From Amycolatopsis solani (lineage in GTDB: Bacteria; Actinomycetota; Actinomycetes; Mycobacteriales; Pseudonocardiaceae), in NCBI RefSeq assembly GCF_033441515.1, contig NZ_JAWQJT010000001.1, positions 2,356,001 to 2,420,000 of the forward strand: a stretch of 64,000 nucleotides of DNA, given 5' to 3'. Below are positions 28,732 to 37,477 of the stretch, piece after piece. Below the pieces are notes generated by a model, which was given only the letters and a program-made list of their open reading frames with translations, ran no database searches and was not told the DNA's origin. Every line of letters starts with the position of its first letter. The first letter of the stretch is position 1. The translations under genes were made by a program, and so were the position numbers.

Positions 28732-29967
28732 ATGCCGGTGACGACTTTGTTCCGCAATGCCGCCGTGCTGGACGCCGAGCGCGGCGAACTGGACGGCGAC
28801 CGGTCCGTACTGGTGGTCGGCGACCGGATCGCCGAAGTCGGCGCGGCGAACGAAGTGCGGCCGCCGAGCCCTGACCGCGTCGTCGACCTGCGCGGGCGCA
28901 CGCTGATGCCCGGCCTGGTCGACGCGCACGTGCACGTCTACGTGCAGAGCATGGACCTGTCCCAAGTGGAGTCGTGGCTGCCGTCCTACCTGGTGCCGAA
29001 GGCGGCCAAGGCATTGGGCGAGATGCTGCGGCGCGGGTTCACCACCGTCCGCGACGTCGGGGGCGCGGACTTCGCGCTCGCCCAGTCGATCGAGGAGGGC
29101 CTGGTCGCCGGGCCGCGGCTGATCCACGGCGGCCCGGCGCTGTCGCAGACCGGCGGGCACGGCGACTTCCGGTCACGGGGCGACTTCGGCACCCACGGCT
29201 GCCTGCGCTGCCCGACCATCTTCCGGCTCGCCGACGGCACGGACGAGGTGCGCCGGGTCGTGCGGGACGTGCTGCGCGGCGGGGCGCACCACATCAAGCT
29301 CATGCTGTCCGGCGGAGTGCTTTCGCCGACCGACAGCATCACGTCGGTGCAGTACACCGCCGAGGAGATCGCCGTGGCGGTGCGCGAGGCGGGTGCCGCC
29401 GGGAAGTACGTCACCGGCCACACCTTCCTGGCCGGCGCCATCAACTCCGCGCTGCGCCAGGGTGTCCGGTGCGTCGAGCACGGCAACTTCATCGACGACA
29501 CCTCGGTCGAGCTGTTCATCGAGCACGACGCCTTCCTCGTGCCGACCCTGACCATCGTGCGCGCCATCCAGGAACTCGGGCCGGCCATGGGCCTGTCCGG
29601 CGAGGTCCTCGCCAAGAGCGCCGAAGTCTTCGACGCCGGGATGACGGCCCTGGAGCGCGCGCACCGCGGCGGGGTGAACCTCGTCTACGGCACCGATCTC
29701 CTGGGCGATCTGCAGACGCGTCAGCTGGAAGAGCTGACGCTGCGCGCGGAGGTCCAGCCCCCGGCCGACCTCATCCGCTCGGCCACGACCACCCCCGCGC
29801 GGCTGCTCGGCATGGCGGGCGAAATCGGCGTCGTCGCGCCGGGGGCGTACGCCGACCTCCTCGTCGTCGACGGCGACCCGCTGGCCGGCATCTCCGTCCT
29901 CACCGCACCCGAACGGCATCTGAACCTCGTCATGAAGGCCGGAACCGTCTACTACGACACCATGTGA
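28732..29967 (+). CDS. Metal-dependent amidohydrolase (imidazolonepropionase/Xaa-Pro dipeptidase-like)
   Basis: 411 residues with all amidohydrolase landmarks: DAHVHV (HxH) at ~61, HIKLMLSGG carrying the likely carboxylated Lys at ~185, GHTF and EHGN His ligands, and YGTDLLG with the catalytic Asp near 323. This subfamily contains enzymes that hydrolyse N-acyl or dipeptide bonds. It has no signal peptide. It lies 34 bases after the NRPS and shares the CTGGGGGA ribosome-site motif, so it is in the operon and may release, trim or inactivate the peptide. The substrate cannot be told from sequence. Confidence 0.85.
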   Translation: MPVTTLFRNAAVLDAERGELDGDRSVLVVGDRIAEVGAANEVRPPSPDRVVDLRGRTLMPGLVDAHVHVYVQSMDLSQVESWLPSYLVPKAAKALGEMLRRGFTTVRDVGGADFALAQSIEEGLVAGPRLIHGGPALSQTGGHGDFRSRGDFGTHGCLRCPTIFRLADGTDEVRRVVRDVLRGGAHHIKLMLSGGVLSPTDSITSVQYTAEEIAVAVREAGAAGKYVTGHTFLAGAINSALRQGVRCVEHGNFIDDTSVELFIEHDAFLVPTLTIVRAIQELGPAMGLSGEVLAKSAEVFDAGMTALERAHRGGVNLVYGTDLLGDLQTRQLEELTLRAEVQPPADLIRSATTTPARLLGMAGEIGVVAPGAYADLLVVDGDPLAGISVLTAPERHLNLVMKAGTVYYDTM

Positions 29968-30008
29968 AGGCGCAGCGGCGCCGGGTCGGTGTCTCGAAGG
30001 ATGCAACG

Positions 30009-31238
30009 ATGCCACCAACTGTCCGGAAGACCGTCTTCTTGTTGTTCGCCGCTTACGCCGTCGACCTGATCGACCGGCTCGCGATCGGGAACGCCCTGCC
30101 GCAGATCGGCGCCGACCTCCACCTCGACCACGCGCAGCGCGGGCTGGCGGTGTCGGTGTTCTTCGTGGCCTACGCACTGGTCCAGATTCCCGGCGGGCTG
30201 CTCGCGGACCGGTTCGGCGCGGTCCGGATGTGCGTCTTCGCGATGCTCGCGTGGTCGGTGTGCACCGGGCTGACCGCCGTGGCCTGGTCGTTCGCCGCGT
30301 TGCTCGCGACCAGGGCGGCGTTCGGCGTGATGCAGGGCATGTTCCCCGCGGCGTCGGTGAAAGCGCTCTCCGAGCGCACGCTGCCGGAGCAGCGCAACAC
30401 CGCCAACGGCTGGGTCAACGCGTCGAGCTCGTTCGCGATCCTGGGGGCAGGCCTGCTCGCCGCGGCGATGCTGCCCGCCATCGGCTGGCGCGGGATGTTC
30501 CTCGCCATTTCCGGCCTCGGCGTCCTGGTGGCGCTGGCGTGGAAGTGGTGGCTGCCGCCCGCGTTGCCGGAGCCGGAAACGGCCGGCCTCGGCCCCACGC
30601 CGTCGCGGTGGGCGTTCGTCCGGTCGCCCGCGATCATCGGCTGCGCCACGCTTTCGTTCGGGTTCAACCTGCTGGCCTGGGGCGTCACCACGTGGGTGCC
30701 GAGCTACCTGACCGAGGAGCGCGGGGTGCCGGTCGGAACCGCGGCCCTGCTGATGACCCTGCCGACGGTGCTGGGCGCGGGCACCATCATCCTCGGTGGC
30801 CGGCTGGCCGACCGCCTCGGTGGCCGGCCACGGGTGGTCGTCGTGCCCGCCATGGCCGTCGTCGGCGTGCTCGAGCTCCTGCTGCCGATGGCGGGCTCGG
30901 TGACCTGGTTCATGGTCGTGCTGACGTTGCTGTACTCGACGCTCGGGTTGTGCCTCACGTCGTCGTTCTCGGTTCCCTTGCGCGCCTTGCCGACCCGGTG
31001 GCTCGGGCTCGTGGCGGGCCTGGTGATGTCCGGCAGCCAGCTGGCGGGAATGGTGGCCCCGTACGCGTTCGGCTTCGTCGTCGACCACGCGTCCTACCGC
31101 GCCGGGTTCGCCATGCTGGCGGTCGGCCCGGTGATCGCCATTGTCGCCTCGATTCTGGTGCCGCAGAACGCCGAAGCATTCCGGGCGGCGATCCGCCGTC
31201 GAATTGGGACGACCTTGACTGCCCGCAGCGGGGCGTGA
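30009..31238 (+). CDS. MFS transporter (ACS-like, 12 helices)
   Basis: 409 residues with about 12 membrane helices. Motif A appears as GGLLADRFGAVRM after helix 2 and again as GGRLADRLGGRP in the second half. The opening LLFAAYAVDLIDRLAIGNALPQI and the GWVNASSSFAILGAG segment are typical of the anion:cation symporter group. It could take up a precursor or export the product; direction is not known. AAGGA precedes ATG 30009; the long upstream open frame lies inside the amidohydrolase and is ignored. Confidence 0.88.
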   Translation: MPPTVRKTVFLLFAAYAVDLIDRLAIGNALPQIGADLHLDHAQRGLAVSVFFVAYALVQIPGGLLADRFGAVRMCVFAMLAWSVCTGLTAVAWSFAALLATRAAFGVMQGMFPAASVKALSERTLPEQRNTANGWVNASSSFAILGAGLLAAAMLPAIGWRGMFLAISGLGVLVALAWKWWLPPALPEPETAGLGPTPSRWAFVRSPAIIGCATLSFGFNLLAWGVTTWVPSYLTEERGVPVGTAALLMTLPTVLGAGTIILGGRLADRLGGRPRVVVVPAMAVVGVLELLLPMAGSVTWFMVVLTLLYSTLGLCLTSSFSVPLRALPTRWLGLVAGLVMSGSQLAGMVAPYAFGFVVDHASYRAGFAMLAVGPVIAIVASILVPQNAEAFRAAIRRRIGTTLTARSGA

Positions 31239-31258
31239 CAGGATCGGAGATATCGGGG

Positions 31259-31318
31259 AGCGCAGTTCATTGAATTTCCTTCACTGCGCTACTGGGGTGG
31301 CGAACCATTGGCGTTCGC
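31259..31318. promoter_or_regulatory. Two inverted repeats in the gap before mbtH
   Basis: The 153-base gap 31239-31391 is A/T-richer than the surrounding genes. AGCGCAGT (31259-31266) pairs with ACTGCGCT (31283-31290). GCGAAC (31300-31305) pairs with GTTCGC (31313-31318). The first may attenuate or terminate the upstream transcript, and the second may be an operator for a new promoter driving mbtH and the genes after it. No -10/-35 pair was fixed with confidence. Confidence 0.35.
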
Positions 31319-31391
31319 GAGATTGTTTCGGGGTTCTTCTCGTTCAGCGCGTTGTGTGCGCAGCGATTTCTAATGCGGGAGTTGCATAGTC

Positions 31392-31613
31392 ATGAGTGGC
31401 AATCCGTTCGACGACGAGAACGGCCGGTTCTACGTCCTGACCAACGACGAGGGGCAGCACTCGTTGTGGCCCGCGTTCGTCCCCGTGCCGAGCGGCTGGC
31501 AGGTCGTGTTCGGGGAGAACGGCCACGCGGAGTGCGTGGCGTACGTGGAAGAGAACTGGACGGACATGCGGCCCGAGAGCCTGCGGCTGGCGATGGAGGG
31601 CGGGGTGCGCTGA
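31392..31613 (+). CDS. MbtH-family protein
   Basis: 73 residues, the normal size. It shows the family signature: SGNPFDDENGRFYVLTNDEGQHSLWPAFVPVPSGW and NWTDMRPESL with the conserved Trp residues. MbtH proteins bind adenylation domains in the cytoplasm and are often needed for their folding or activity, so this one should serve the NRPSs at 16003 and 24093. Its stop overlaps the start of the next gene (TGATG). Confidence 0.96.
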   Translation: MSGNPFDDENGRFYVLTNDEGQHSLWPAFVPVPSGWQVVFGENGHAECVAYVEENWTDMRPESLRLAMEGGVR

Positions 31614-32680
31614 TGGAGTTCGGACTGTTCTACTTCGCCAACGCGGACGATCACCGGCAGGGGTACGAATTGCTGCTGGCCGGGGCGCGGTTCGCCGACC
31701 GGAACGGGTTTTCCGCGGTGTGGACCCCGGAGCGGCACTTCCACGAGTTCGGGGGCATCTACCCGAACCCGGCGGTGACCGGGGCGGCGATCGCCGCGGT
31801 CACCGAGCACGTCGCGATCCGGGCCGGCAGCGTGGTCGCGCCGCTGCACAACCCGATCCGGATCGCCGAAGAGTGGTCGGTCGTCGACAACCTGTCCGGC
31901 GGGCGCGCCGGGATCGCGTTCGCTTCCGGCTGGCACGCGGGGGACTTCGTGTTCAGCCCCGGCCGCTACCACGACCGCCGCACGGACAACGTCGCCGCGC
32001 TGGGGCAGGTGCGCCGGTTGTGGCGCGGCGAGTCCGTGACGGTGCCCGACGGGGTCGGCAACCCGGTCGAGATCCGCACCCTGCCGCGGCCGGTGCAGGC
32101 GGAACTGCCGGTCTGGCTGACCACGAGCGGCAGCATCGAGTCGTTCGAGTCCGCCGGCCGGCTCGGCGTGAACGTCCTGACGCACCTGCTGGGCCAGGAG
32201 CTCGCGGACATCGAACAGAAGGTCAAGGCGTACCACGCCGCCTGGCACGACGCCGGGCACGCCGGGCGCGGGCACGTCAGCCTGATGGTCCACACCTACC
32301 TCGGCGCGGACCGGGCCGAGGTGAAGGAAGTCGTGCGCGAGCCGTTCAGCCAGTACCTGCTGAGCTCGTTCGACCTGATCGCGCGCGCGGTCGGGCGCAC
32401 GGGCTCGGCGGGGATGGCGAGCGACATCGCCGCGCTCACCGAAGCGGATCGGCGGTTCCTCATCGACGCCGCGTTCGACCGGTACTTCCTCACCAACGGC
32501 CTCTTCGGCAGCGTCGAAGACGGGGTGGAGATCTGCGGCGACCTGGCGGAAGCGGGCGTCGACGAGCTCGCCTGCCTCATCGACTTCGGCGTCGACAGCG
32601 AACTGGTCCTCAACGGACTCGACCGGCTCGGCGAACTCCGCCGGGCGTGGGCGCGGAAGGTACCCGCGACGGCGAACTGA
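31613..32680 (+). CDS. Luciferase-like flavin monooxygenase, natural-product (MupA) type
   Basis: 355 residues, an LLM-class TIM barrel. The pattern EFGLFYFANADD, VWTPERHFHEFGG, HNPIRIAEEWSVVDNLSGGRAGIAFASGW and YHDRRTDNV is the TIGR04020 (MupA/Atu3671) form found with NRPS and PKS genes. Such enzymes use reduced FMN and O2 to oxidise a free or carrier-bound substrate. A flavin reductase follows 20 bases later, a sensible FMNH2 source. It is coupled to mbtH. Its position suggests tailoring or precursor hydroxylation, for example of an aryl acid; the reaction is not shown by sequence. Confidence 0.87.
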   Translation: MEFGLFYFANADDHRQGYELLLAGARFADRNGFSAVWTPERHFHEFGGIYPNPAVTGAAIAAVTEHVAIRAGSVVAPLHNPIRIAEEWSVVDNLSGGRAGIAFASGWHAGDFVFSPGRYHDRRTDNVAALGQVRRLWRGESVTVPDGVGNPVEIRTLPRPVQAELPVWLTTSGSIESFESAGRLGVNVLTHLLGQELADIEQKVKAYHAAWHDAGHAGRGHVSLMVHTYLGADRAEVKEVVREPFSQYLLSSFDLIARAVGRTGSAGMASDIAALTEADRRFLIDAAFDRYFLTNGLFGSVEDGVEICGDLAEAGVDELACLIDFGVDSELVLNGLDRLGELRRAWARKVPATAN

Positions 32681-32700
32681 ACTGCCTTGGGGGAAAAGTG

Positions 32701-33252
32701 ATGTCAGATCCGGTGGCGGTCGACCCCGTGTCGGCGGCCGAAGACTTCCGCCTGGCCATGCGGTTCCACGCGGCAGGCGTCGCGATCGTCACGGTGGATT
32801 CCGACCGCGGGACCGCGGGTTTCACGGTCAGCTCGCTGGCGTCGCTGTCGCTGCGGCCGCCGGCGGTGTCGTTCAACATCGCGCACCGTTCCTCGAGCAT
32901 GCCGGTGCTGCGGGCGTCGGACACCGCGGTGATCCACCTGCTCTCGACCGGGCAGGAGGAGCTGGCTCGCCGGTTCGCCGGTCCCGCGGACGAGCGCTTC
33001 GCCGACCCGGCGCTCTGGCACCGGCCGTCCGGCCGCGCGCCGGTGCTGCACGACGTCCCGGTCCGCTTCCACGTCAGGCTGGTGGACCGGATCCCGATCG
33101 GTGACCACAGCGTCGTGGTCTGCGCCGTCGAGCAGGTTTTCGCGGATCGCGCGCACCTGACGGCGTCCCGCCCGCTCGTCTACCGCGACGGGTGTTATCA
33201 GGAGGTCTCGCCGCTGGTGCGGCGGAACCCCGGCCCGAACCGAACTTTGTGA
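32701..33252 (+). CDS. Flavin reductase (HpaC-like)
   Basis: 183 residues of the Flavin_Reduct family: FHAAGVAIVTVDSDRGTAGFTVSSLASLSLRPPAVSFNI is the classic FMN-binding segment, and RFHVRLVDRIPIGDHSVVVCAVE the second strand set. It reduces FMN with NAD(P)H and hands it to a monooxygenase. Lying between two luciferase-like monooxygenase genes (31613 and 36216), it is probably their shared partner. ATG 32701 follows TTGGGGGA, the motif shared with the NRPS genes. Confidence 0.9.
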   Translation: MSDPVAVDPVSAAEDFRLAMRFHAAGVAIVTVDSDRGTAGFTVSSLASLSLRPPAVSFNIAHRSSSMPVLRASDTAVIHLLSTGQEELARRFAGPADERFADPALWHRPSGRAPVLHDVPVRFHVRLVDRIPIGDHSVVVCAVEQVFADRAHLTASRPLVYRDGCYQEVSPLVRRNPGPNRTL

Positions 33253-33260
33253 GGAAGTGC

Positions 33261-34949
33261 ATGGACAGCATGGAAAACCGGGTTTCCGCTGGTACGCCCA
33301 CCTGGCCGGACCGGCTCGCGGCGGAGTACGCCGCCGCGGGCCACTGGCGGGGGAAGACGTTCGGAACCCTGATGTGGGAGTGGGCCGACGACCGCGGTGA
33401 CGACACCGCCGTGGTCGACGGCACGGTCACGCTGACCTACCTCGACCTGGCCGTGCAGGCCGACGCCCTCGCCGAGAAGCTGCTCGAGACCGGGCTGGCG
33501 CGGGGCGACAAGATCGTCGTGCAGCTGCCCAACTGCTGGCAGTTCGTGGTGCTGTTCTTCGCCTGCGCGCGGATCGGCGTCGTGCCGATCATGACGCTGA
33601 TGCCGCACCGGGACCACGAGCTGGTGCACATCGCGCGCCACGGGGGGGCGACGGCGCTGGCCACCCCGTCGACCTGGCGTGGGTACGAGCACGAGCAGCT
33701 CGCGCACCGGGTCGGCGAAGCCGTACCCGCGGTGCGCACGCTCCTGGTCGTCCGCGAGGACGGTGCGCCCGGGACGCCCTCGGACGGCTGCCTCGACCTG
33801 ACGGCGATGTGCACCCCGGCGGGGGACGCCGACGTGCGCCGGAAGAAGCTCGATGAAAGCGCTGTCCGCAGCCGGGACGTCGTCACGTTCCTGCTTTCCG
33901 GTGGTACTACGGGATTGCCGAAGCTGATCGGGCGCACGCACGACGACTACGAGTACAACGCGCGGCGCAGCGCGGAGGTCTGCGGGTTCACCGCCAAGAC
34001 CGTGTACCTGGCCACGATGTCGGCGTCGCACAACTTCTCCCTCGCCTGCCCCGGCCTGCTCGGCACCTTCGCCGTGGGCGGGACCGCGGTCCTGATCCCG
34101 ACCCCGAGCCCGCAGAACGCGTTCGCGGCGATCGAACGGGAACGCGTCACCGTGACGGCGCTGGCGCCGTCGGTGGCGAAGCACTGGATGGACACGCTCG
34201 CGGCCGAACCCGGCCGGTTCGACCTGAGCAGCCTGGAGACGCTGCAGATCGGGTCGGCGCGGCTGGCGACGGAACTGGCCAAGCGGGTGCAGCCGATCTT
34301 CGGCTGCCGGCTGCAGCAGGTGTACGGGATGGCCGAAGGCCTGCTCTGCTACACCCGGCTCGACGACCCCGACGAGGTGGTGGACGCCACCCAGGGCCGC
34401 CCGATGAGCCCGGCCGACGAGATCCGCGTCGTCGACTCGAACGGGAACCCGGTACCCCACGGGGAAATGGGGCTGCTGGAGACCCGGGGGCCGTACACGA
34501 TCCGCGGGTACTACGACGCCCGCGAAGTGAACGCGCAGTCGTTCACGCCGGACGGCTGGTTCCGCACCGGCGACATCGTGCGCGTGCACGAGTCGGGCAA
34601 CCTCATGATCGAAGGCCGTTCGCGCGACATCATCAACCGGGCGGGCGAGAAGATCTCGGCGGAAGAGGTGGAAAACCACCTGTACCTGCTGGCCGCCGTC
34701 CAGCACGCGGCGGTGATCGCCGTGCCGGACGAGCGGACCGGCGAACGGATCTGCGCCTGCGTGGTCCTGCACCCCGGGACCGAGCTGGACCTGTCCGACG
34801 TCCGCGCGATCTTCGCCGAGATCGGCGTCGCGCAGTACAAGATCCCGGCCCAGCTGGAAATCCTGGACGCGCTGCCGCTGACGCCGGCCAGGAAGATCGA
34901 CAAGAAGGGTCTCCGCGAGCGCTTTTCCGAGCAGGTGAAGGCAGGATGA
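33261..34949 (+). CDS. Aryl-acid AMP ligase (EntE/DhbE/MbtA type)
   Basis: 562 residues, similar to EntE end to end: LSGGTTGLPKLIGRTHDDYEYN (AMP loop), YGMAEGLLCYTRLDD, TRGPYTIRGYY, GRSRDIINRAGEKISAEEVE and the C-terminal catalytic Lys (LTPARKIDKKGL). Pocket residues: N258 (the DhbE Asn235 equivalent) and F259, Cys263 in place of DhbE Ser240, and Leu362 in place of DhbE Val337. Cys and Leu at these two places mark salicylate-type rather than 2,3-dihydroxybenzoate enzymes, so the substrate is a mono-hydroxy aryl acid such as salicylate or 3-hydroxypicolinate. No salicylate synthase is in the window. It should load an aryl carrier protein, but none was found. Confidence 0.93.
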   Translation: MDSMENRVSAGTPTWPDRLAAEYAAAGHWRGKTFGTLMWEWADDRGDDTAVVDGTVTLTYLDLAVQADALAEKLLETGLARGDKIVVQLPNCWQFVVLFFACARIGVVPIMTLMPHRDHELVHIARHGGATALATPSTWRGYEHEQLAHRVGEAVPAVRTLLVVREDGAPGTPSDGCLDLTAMCTPAGDADVRRKKLDESAVRSRDVVTFLLSGGTTGLPKLIGRTHDDYEYNARRSAEVCGFTAKTVYLATMSASHNFSLACPGLLGTFAVGGTAVLIPTPSPQNAFAAIERERVTVTALAPSVAKHWMDTLAAEPGRFDLSSLETLQIGSARLATELAKRVQPIFGCRLQQVYGMAEGLLCYTRLDDPDEVVDATQGRPMSPADEIRVVDSNGNPVPHGEMGLLETRGPYTIRGYYDAREVNAQSFTPDGWFRTGDIVRVHESGNLMIEGRSRDIINRAGEKISAEEVENHLYLLAAVQHAAVIAVPDERTGERICACVVLHPGTELDLSDVRAIFAEIGVAQYKIPAQLEILDALPLTPARKIDKKGLRERFSEQVKAG

Positions 34950-36184
34950 CGATGTCGCCCTACATCGTGCCCGCGGCACGCAGAGGAAGCATTCTCGGTG
35001 GCGAGGAGCTGACCGCGCTCGCCGAGCTGATCGATTCCGGCGAGATCCTTTCGCAGGGGCGCCACCGGGCGCTGTTCGAGCAGCGCTTCCGCGACCGGAT
35101 CGGCTCGCGGTACGCCTTCTCGGTGACCAGCGGGACGGTCGCGCTCGACCTGGCGATCCACCTGCTCGGCCTGAGCCGCGGCGACGAGGTCATCGTCACC
35201 CCGCAGACGTACCGCGCGATGGCCCAGCCGCTGCTCGACCTCGATGTCAACGTCCGGTTCTGCGACATCGACCCGGACACGCTGAACATGGACCCGGAAG
35301 CCCTGCGGGCGATGATCAGCGAACGCACCCGCGCGGTGATCGTGGTGCACTACGGCGGGGCACCGGCCGCCATGCGCGAGATCGTCCGGATCGCGCACGA
35401 CCACGGCAGCCTCGTGCTCGAAGACTGCGCGCACGCGCTGGGCGCGAGCTACCACGGCGAGCACCCCGGCGCGCTGGCCGACATCGGGTGCTTCAGCTTC
35501 CACTCGCTCAAGAACATCACGACGCTCGGCGAAGGCGGCATGATCACCTTCGCCCGCGACGACTGGGCCGAGCGGCTGAACCAGATCCGGTCCAACCGGG
35601 TCGACGGATCGGTGCGGCCGAGCTGGGAGTACAGCCTGCCCGGCGGTTCGCTGCTGCCGTGGATGCGGGACGCCGACGACGTCTACACGTCGGACTACCT
35701 CCGCATCCTGCGCGCCGGCACGAACGCGACCCTGTCCGAGCCCGCGGCGGTCGTCGGCAGCGTCCAGCTGGACCGGCTCGACGGCCTGCTGGAGCGGCGG
35801 CGCTCGATCGCGGCGGCCCTCGACGAGGTGATCGGCCTCAGCCCGGCGGCCCGGCCCCAGAGCCTTTCGGTGGACACCGAGCACGCGTACCACCTGTACA
35901 CGTTCATGGTGGCGGACGGCGCGGAGGCCCGGGAACGCCTGATCCGCTCGCTCGACCGGCAGGGCGTGCAGATCGAGCTCCGCTACTTCCCGTTGCACCT
36001 GCTGCCCGAGTGGCGGTGGCGCGGGCACGGGCCGGGCGAGTGCCCGGTCGCCGAGCGGTCCTGGTTCGGCGCGCAGGTCAACCTGCCCTGCTACCCCTCG
36101 CTGAGCGACGGGCAGGTCGAGCACATGACCCAGGCGCTGGCCACCGCCTTCGCCGAGACAGCCGGCGCGCTGACGGCCCGCTGA
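34946..36184 (+). CDS. DegT/DnrJ/EryC1-family PLP aminotransferase
   Basis: 412 residues with the fold-I aminotransferase pattern of DegT proteins: SVTSGTVALDLAIHLLGLSRGDEVIVTPQTY, EDCAHALGA (the PLP Asp) and SFHSLKNITTLGEGG with the Schiff-base Lys189. Best-known members make amino sugars or AHBA, but no sugar pathway lies near. From memory, lysine 2-aminotransferases of the nikkomycin and virginiamycin S pathways are in or near this class, which fits the aryl ligase and NikD-like neighbours. The start overlaps the ligase stop (ATGA), so the two are coupled. The amino acceptor is not proven. Confidence 0.88.
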   Translation: MTMSPYIVPAARRGSILGGEELTALAELIDSGEILSQGRHRALFEQRFRDRIGSRYAFSVTSGTVALDLAIHLLGLSRGDEVIVTPQTYRAMAQPLLDLDVNVRFCDIDPDTLNMDPEALRAMISERTRAVIVVHYGGAPAAMREIVRIAHDHGSLVLEDCAHALGASYHGEHPGALADIGCFSFHSLKNITTLGEGGMITFARDDWAERLNQIRSNRVDGSVRPSWEYSLPGGSLLPWMRDADDVYTSDYLRILRAGTNATLSEPAAVVGSVQLDRLDGLLERRRSIAAALDEVIGLSPAARPQSLSVDTEHAYHLYTFMVADGAEARERLIRSLDRQGVQIELRYFPLHLLPEWRWRGHGPGECPVAERSWFGAQVNLPCYPSLSDGQVEHMTQALATAFAETAGALTAR

Positions 36185-36215
36185 CCAAGCTCCGACCGAT
36201 TTTCGAGAGGTTGTC

Positions 36216-37289
36216 GTGGAATTCGGAATCAACTTCTTCCCCGTCGTGGACCCGGAGAGCAAGGGCGCGGCGCAGTACTACGAGGAAAGCCTTCGCCTCG
36301 TCGAAGCGGCCGAGGCCGCCGGGTTCGCCCACGTCCAGACGGTCGAGCACTACTGCTCGCCCTACGGCGGCTACAGCCCGGACCCGGTGCTCTTCCTGAC
36401 CGCCGCGGCCATGCGGACGAGCCGGATCCGCCTGATCACCGGTGCGGTGATCGCGGCCTTCGAGCACCCGGTGAAACTGGCGTCCCGGCTCGCCGTGCTG
36501 GACAACCTGTCCCGCGGGCGCCTGGACGTCGGGTTCGGCCGCGGGTTCCTGCCGCGCGAGTTCGACTTGTTCGGGTTCTCGATGGACGAAAGCCGGGCCC
36601 GGTTCCAGGAAGGCATCGAGGCGTGCCGCCGGCTGTGGAGCGAGACCGACGTGGTGTGGGACGGGAAGTTCCACAGCTTCGGTCCGGTCACGCTGTCGCC
36701 GCGCCCGTATTCGGCGCCGCACCCACGCATCTACGTCGCTTCGGCGTCCACACCGGACTCGTGCGCCGCGGCCGGCCGTGAAGGCTACGGCATCCAGGTC
36801 GTCCCGTCGGTCGTGTCGGTGGACCGGCTGCAGGAGATGGTGCGGCGCTACCGCGACGCGTGGGCCGAGGCCGGGCACGCCGAGCCCGCGCCGCGGGTGC
36901 AGATCAAGTACACCTGCTACGTCGCGGACGACCGCGAGACCGCGATGACGGTGGCGGACACCTGGGAGCGCAACTACATCGCGATGATGGCGCGCGAGGT
37001 CGCCGCGCTGGCGGAGGTCAGGAGCGCCGACTACCCGGGGTACGAGACCTTCGCGGACAAGGTGAAGAAGTACAGCCTCGGCAAGGCGCTGGCGGACAAC
37101 AAGGTGCTCGTCGGCACGCCCGCCGAAGTGACGGCCCAGCTGGAGACGATCGGCGAGTGGTTCGGCCGGGACATCTGCGTCAGCCTGCAGTTCAACCCCG
37201 GTGCGATGCCGGAAGCGCAGTCCCGGCGGTCGTTCGAGCTGTTCGCCGAGGGCGTCATGCCGAAGTTCGCCGAAGCCGCGGGGGAATGA
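36216..37289 (+). CDS. Luciferase-like flavin-dependent oxidoreductase
   Basis: 357 residues, an LLM-class TIM barrel (EFGINFFPVV, VQTVEHYCSPYGGYSPDP, FEHPVKLASRLAVLDNLSRGRLDVGFGRGFLPREFD). It is only distantly like the enzyme at 31613, closer to generic FMN-dependent LLM monooxygenases. GAGAGG precedes GTG 36216. Situated between the aminotransferase and the tautomerase/NikD-like pair, it may hydroxylate the aryl precursor, using FMNH2 from the reductase at 32701. F420 use cannot be excluded. Confidence 0.85.
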   Translation: MEFGINFFPVVDPESKGAAQYYEESLRLVEAAEAAGFAHVQTVEHYCSPYGGYSPDPVLFLTAAAMRTSRIRLITGAVIAAFEHPVKLASRLAVLDNLSRGRLDVGFGRGFLPREFDLFGFSMDESRARFQEGIEACRRLWSETDVVWDGKFHSFGPVTLSPRPYSAPHPRIYVASASTPDSCAAAGREGYGIQVVPSVVSVDRLQEMVRRYRDAWAEAGHAEPAPRVQIKYTCYVADDRETAMTVADTWERNYIAMMAREVAALAEVRSADYPGYETFADKVKKYSLGKALADNKVLVGTPAEVTAQLETIGEWFGRDICVSLQFNPGAMPEAQSRRSFELFAEGVMPKFAEAAGE

Positions 37290-37291
37290 CG

Positions 37292-37477
37292 ATGCCGTAC
37301 ATCAACGTCAAGATCTACGAGCACCGGCTCGACGCCGAAACCGAGCCCGCCCTGATCGAACGCCTCACCGAAGCCGTCGTCGCGGTCTACGGGGAGGAGA
37401 TCCGGCCGACGACGTGGATCACGCTGGACCCCGTGCCGCCGCACCGCTGGGGGATCGGCGGTCGGCAGGGTGGCTGA
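37292..37477 (+). CDS. 4-oxalocrotonate tautomerase-like enzyme
   Basis: 61 residues starting MPYINVKIYE, so Met removal leaves the catalytic Pro1 of the 4-OT superfamily; the family end motif HRWGIGG is also present. Enzymes of this type shift keto/enol or imine/enamine double bonds. ATG 37292 is preferred over ATG 37286 because the latter would add two residues before Pro1; GGGGGA lies eight bases upstream. It overlaps the oxidase gene by eight bases, suggesting it tautomerises that oxidase's substrate or product, an unusual pairing. Confidence 0.9.
   Translation: MPYINVKIYEHRLDAETEPALIERLTEAVVAVYGEEIRPTTWITLDPVPPHRWGIGGRQGG

Noticed and set aside
15796..28901. Very long open frames on the minus strand opposite the NRPS genes (over 1300 and 2100 codons)
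   Set aside because: Their translations are Arg/Pro/Gly/His-rich with no motifs, and they mirror the high-G/C third positions of genes with complete NRPS domains on the plus strand.
33261..34949. Reading the aryl ligase as proof of a catechol (2,3-dihydroxybenzoate) siderophore locus
   Set aside because: The pocket has Cys and Leu where DHB enzymes have Ser and Val, and no entA/B/C-like, salicylate synthase or iron-uptake genes are in the window.
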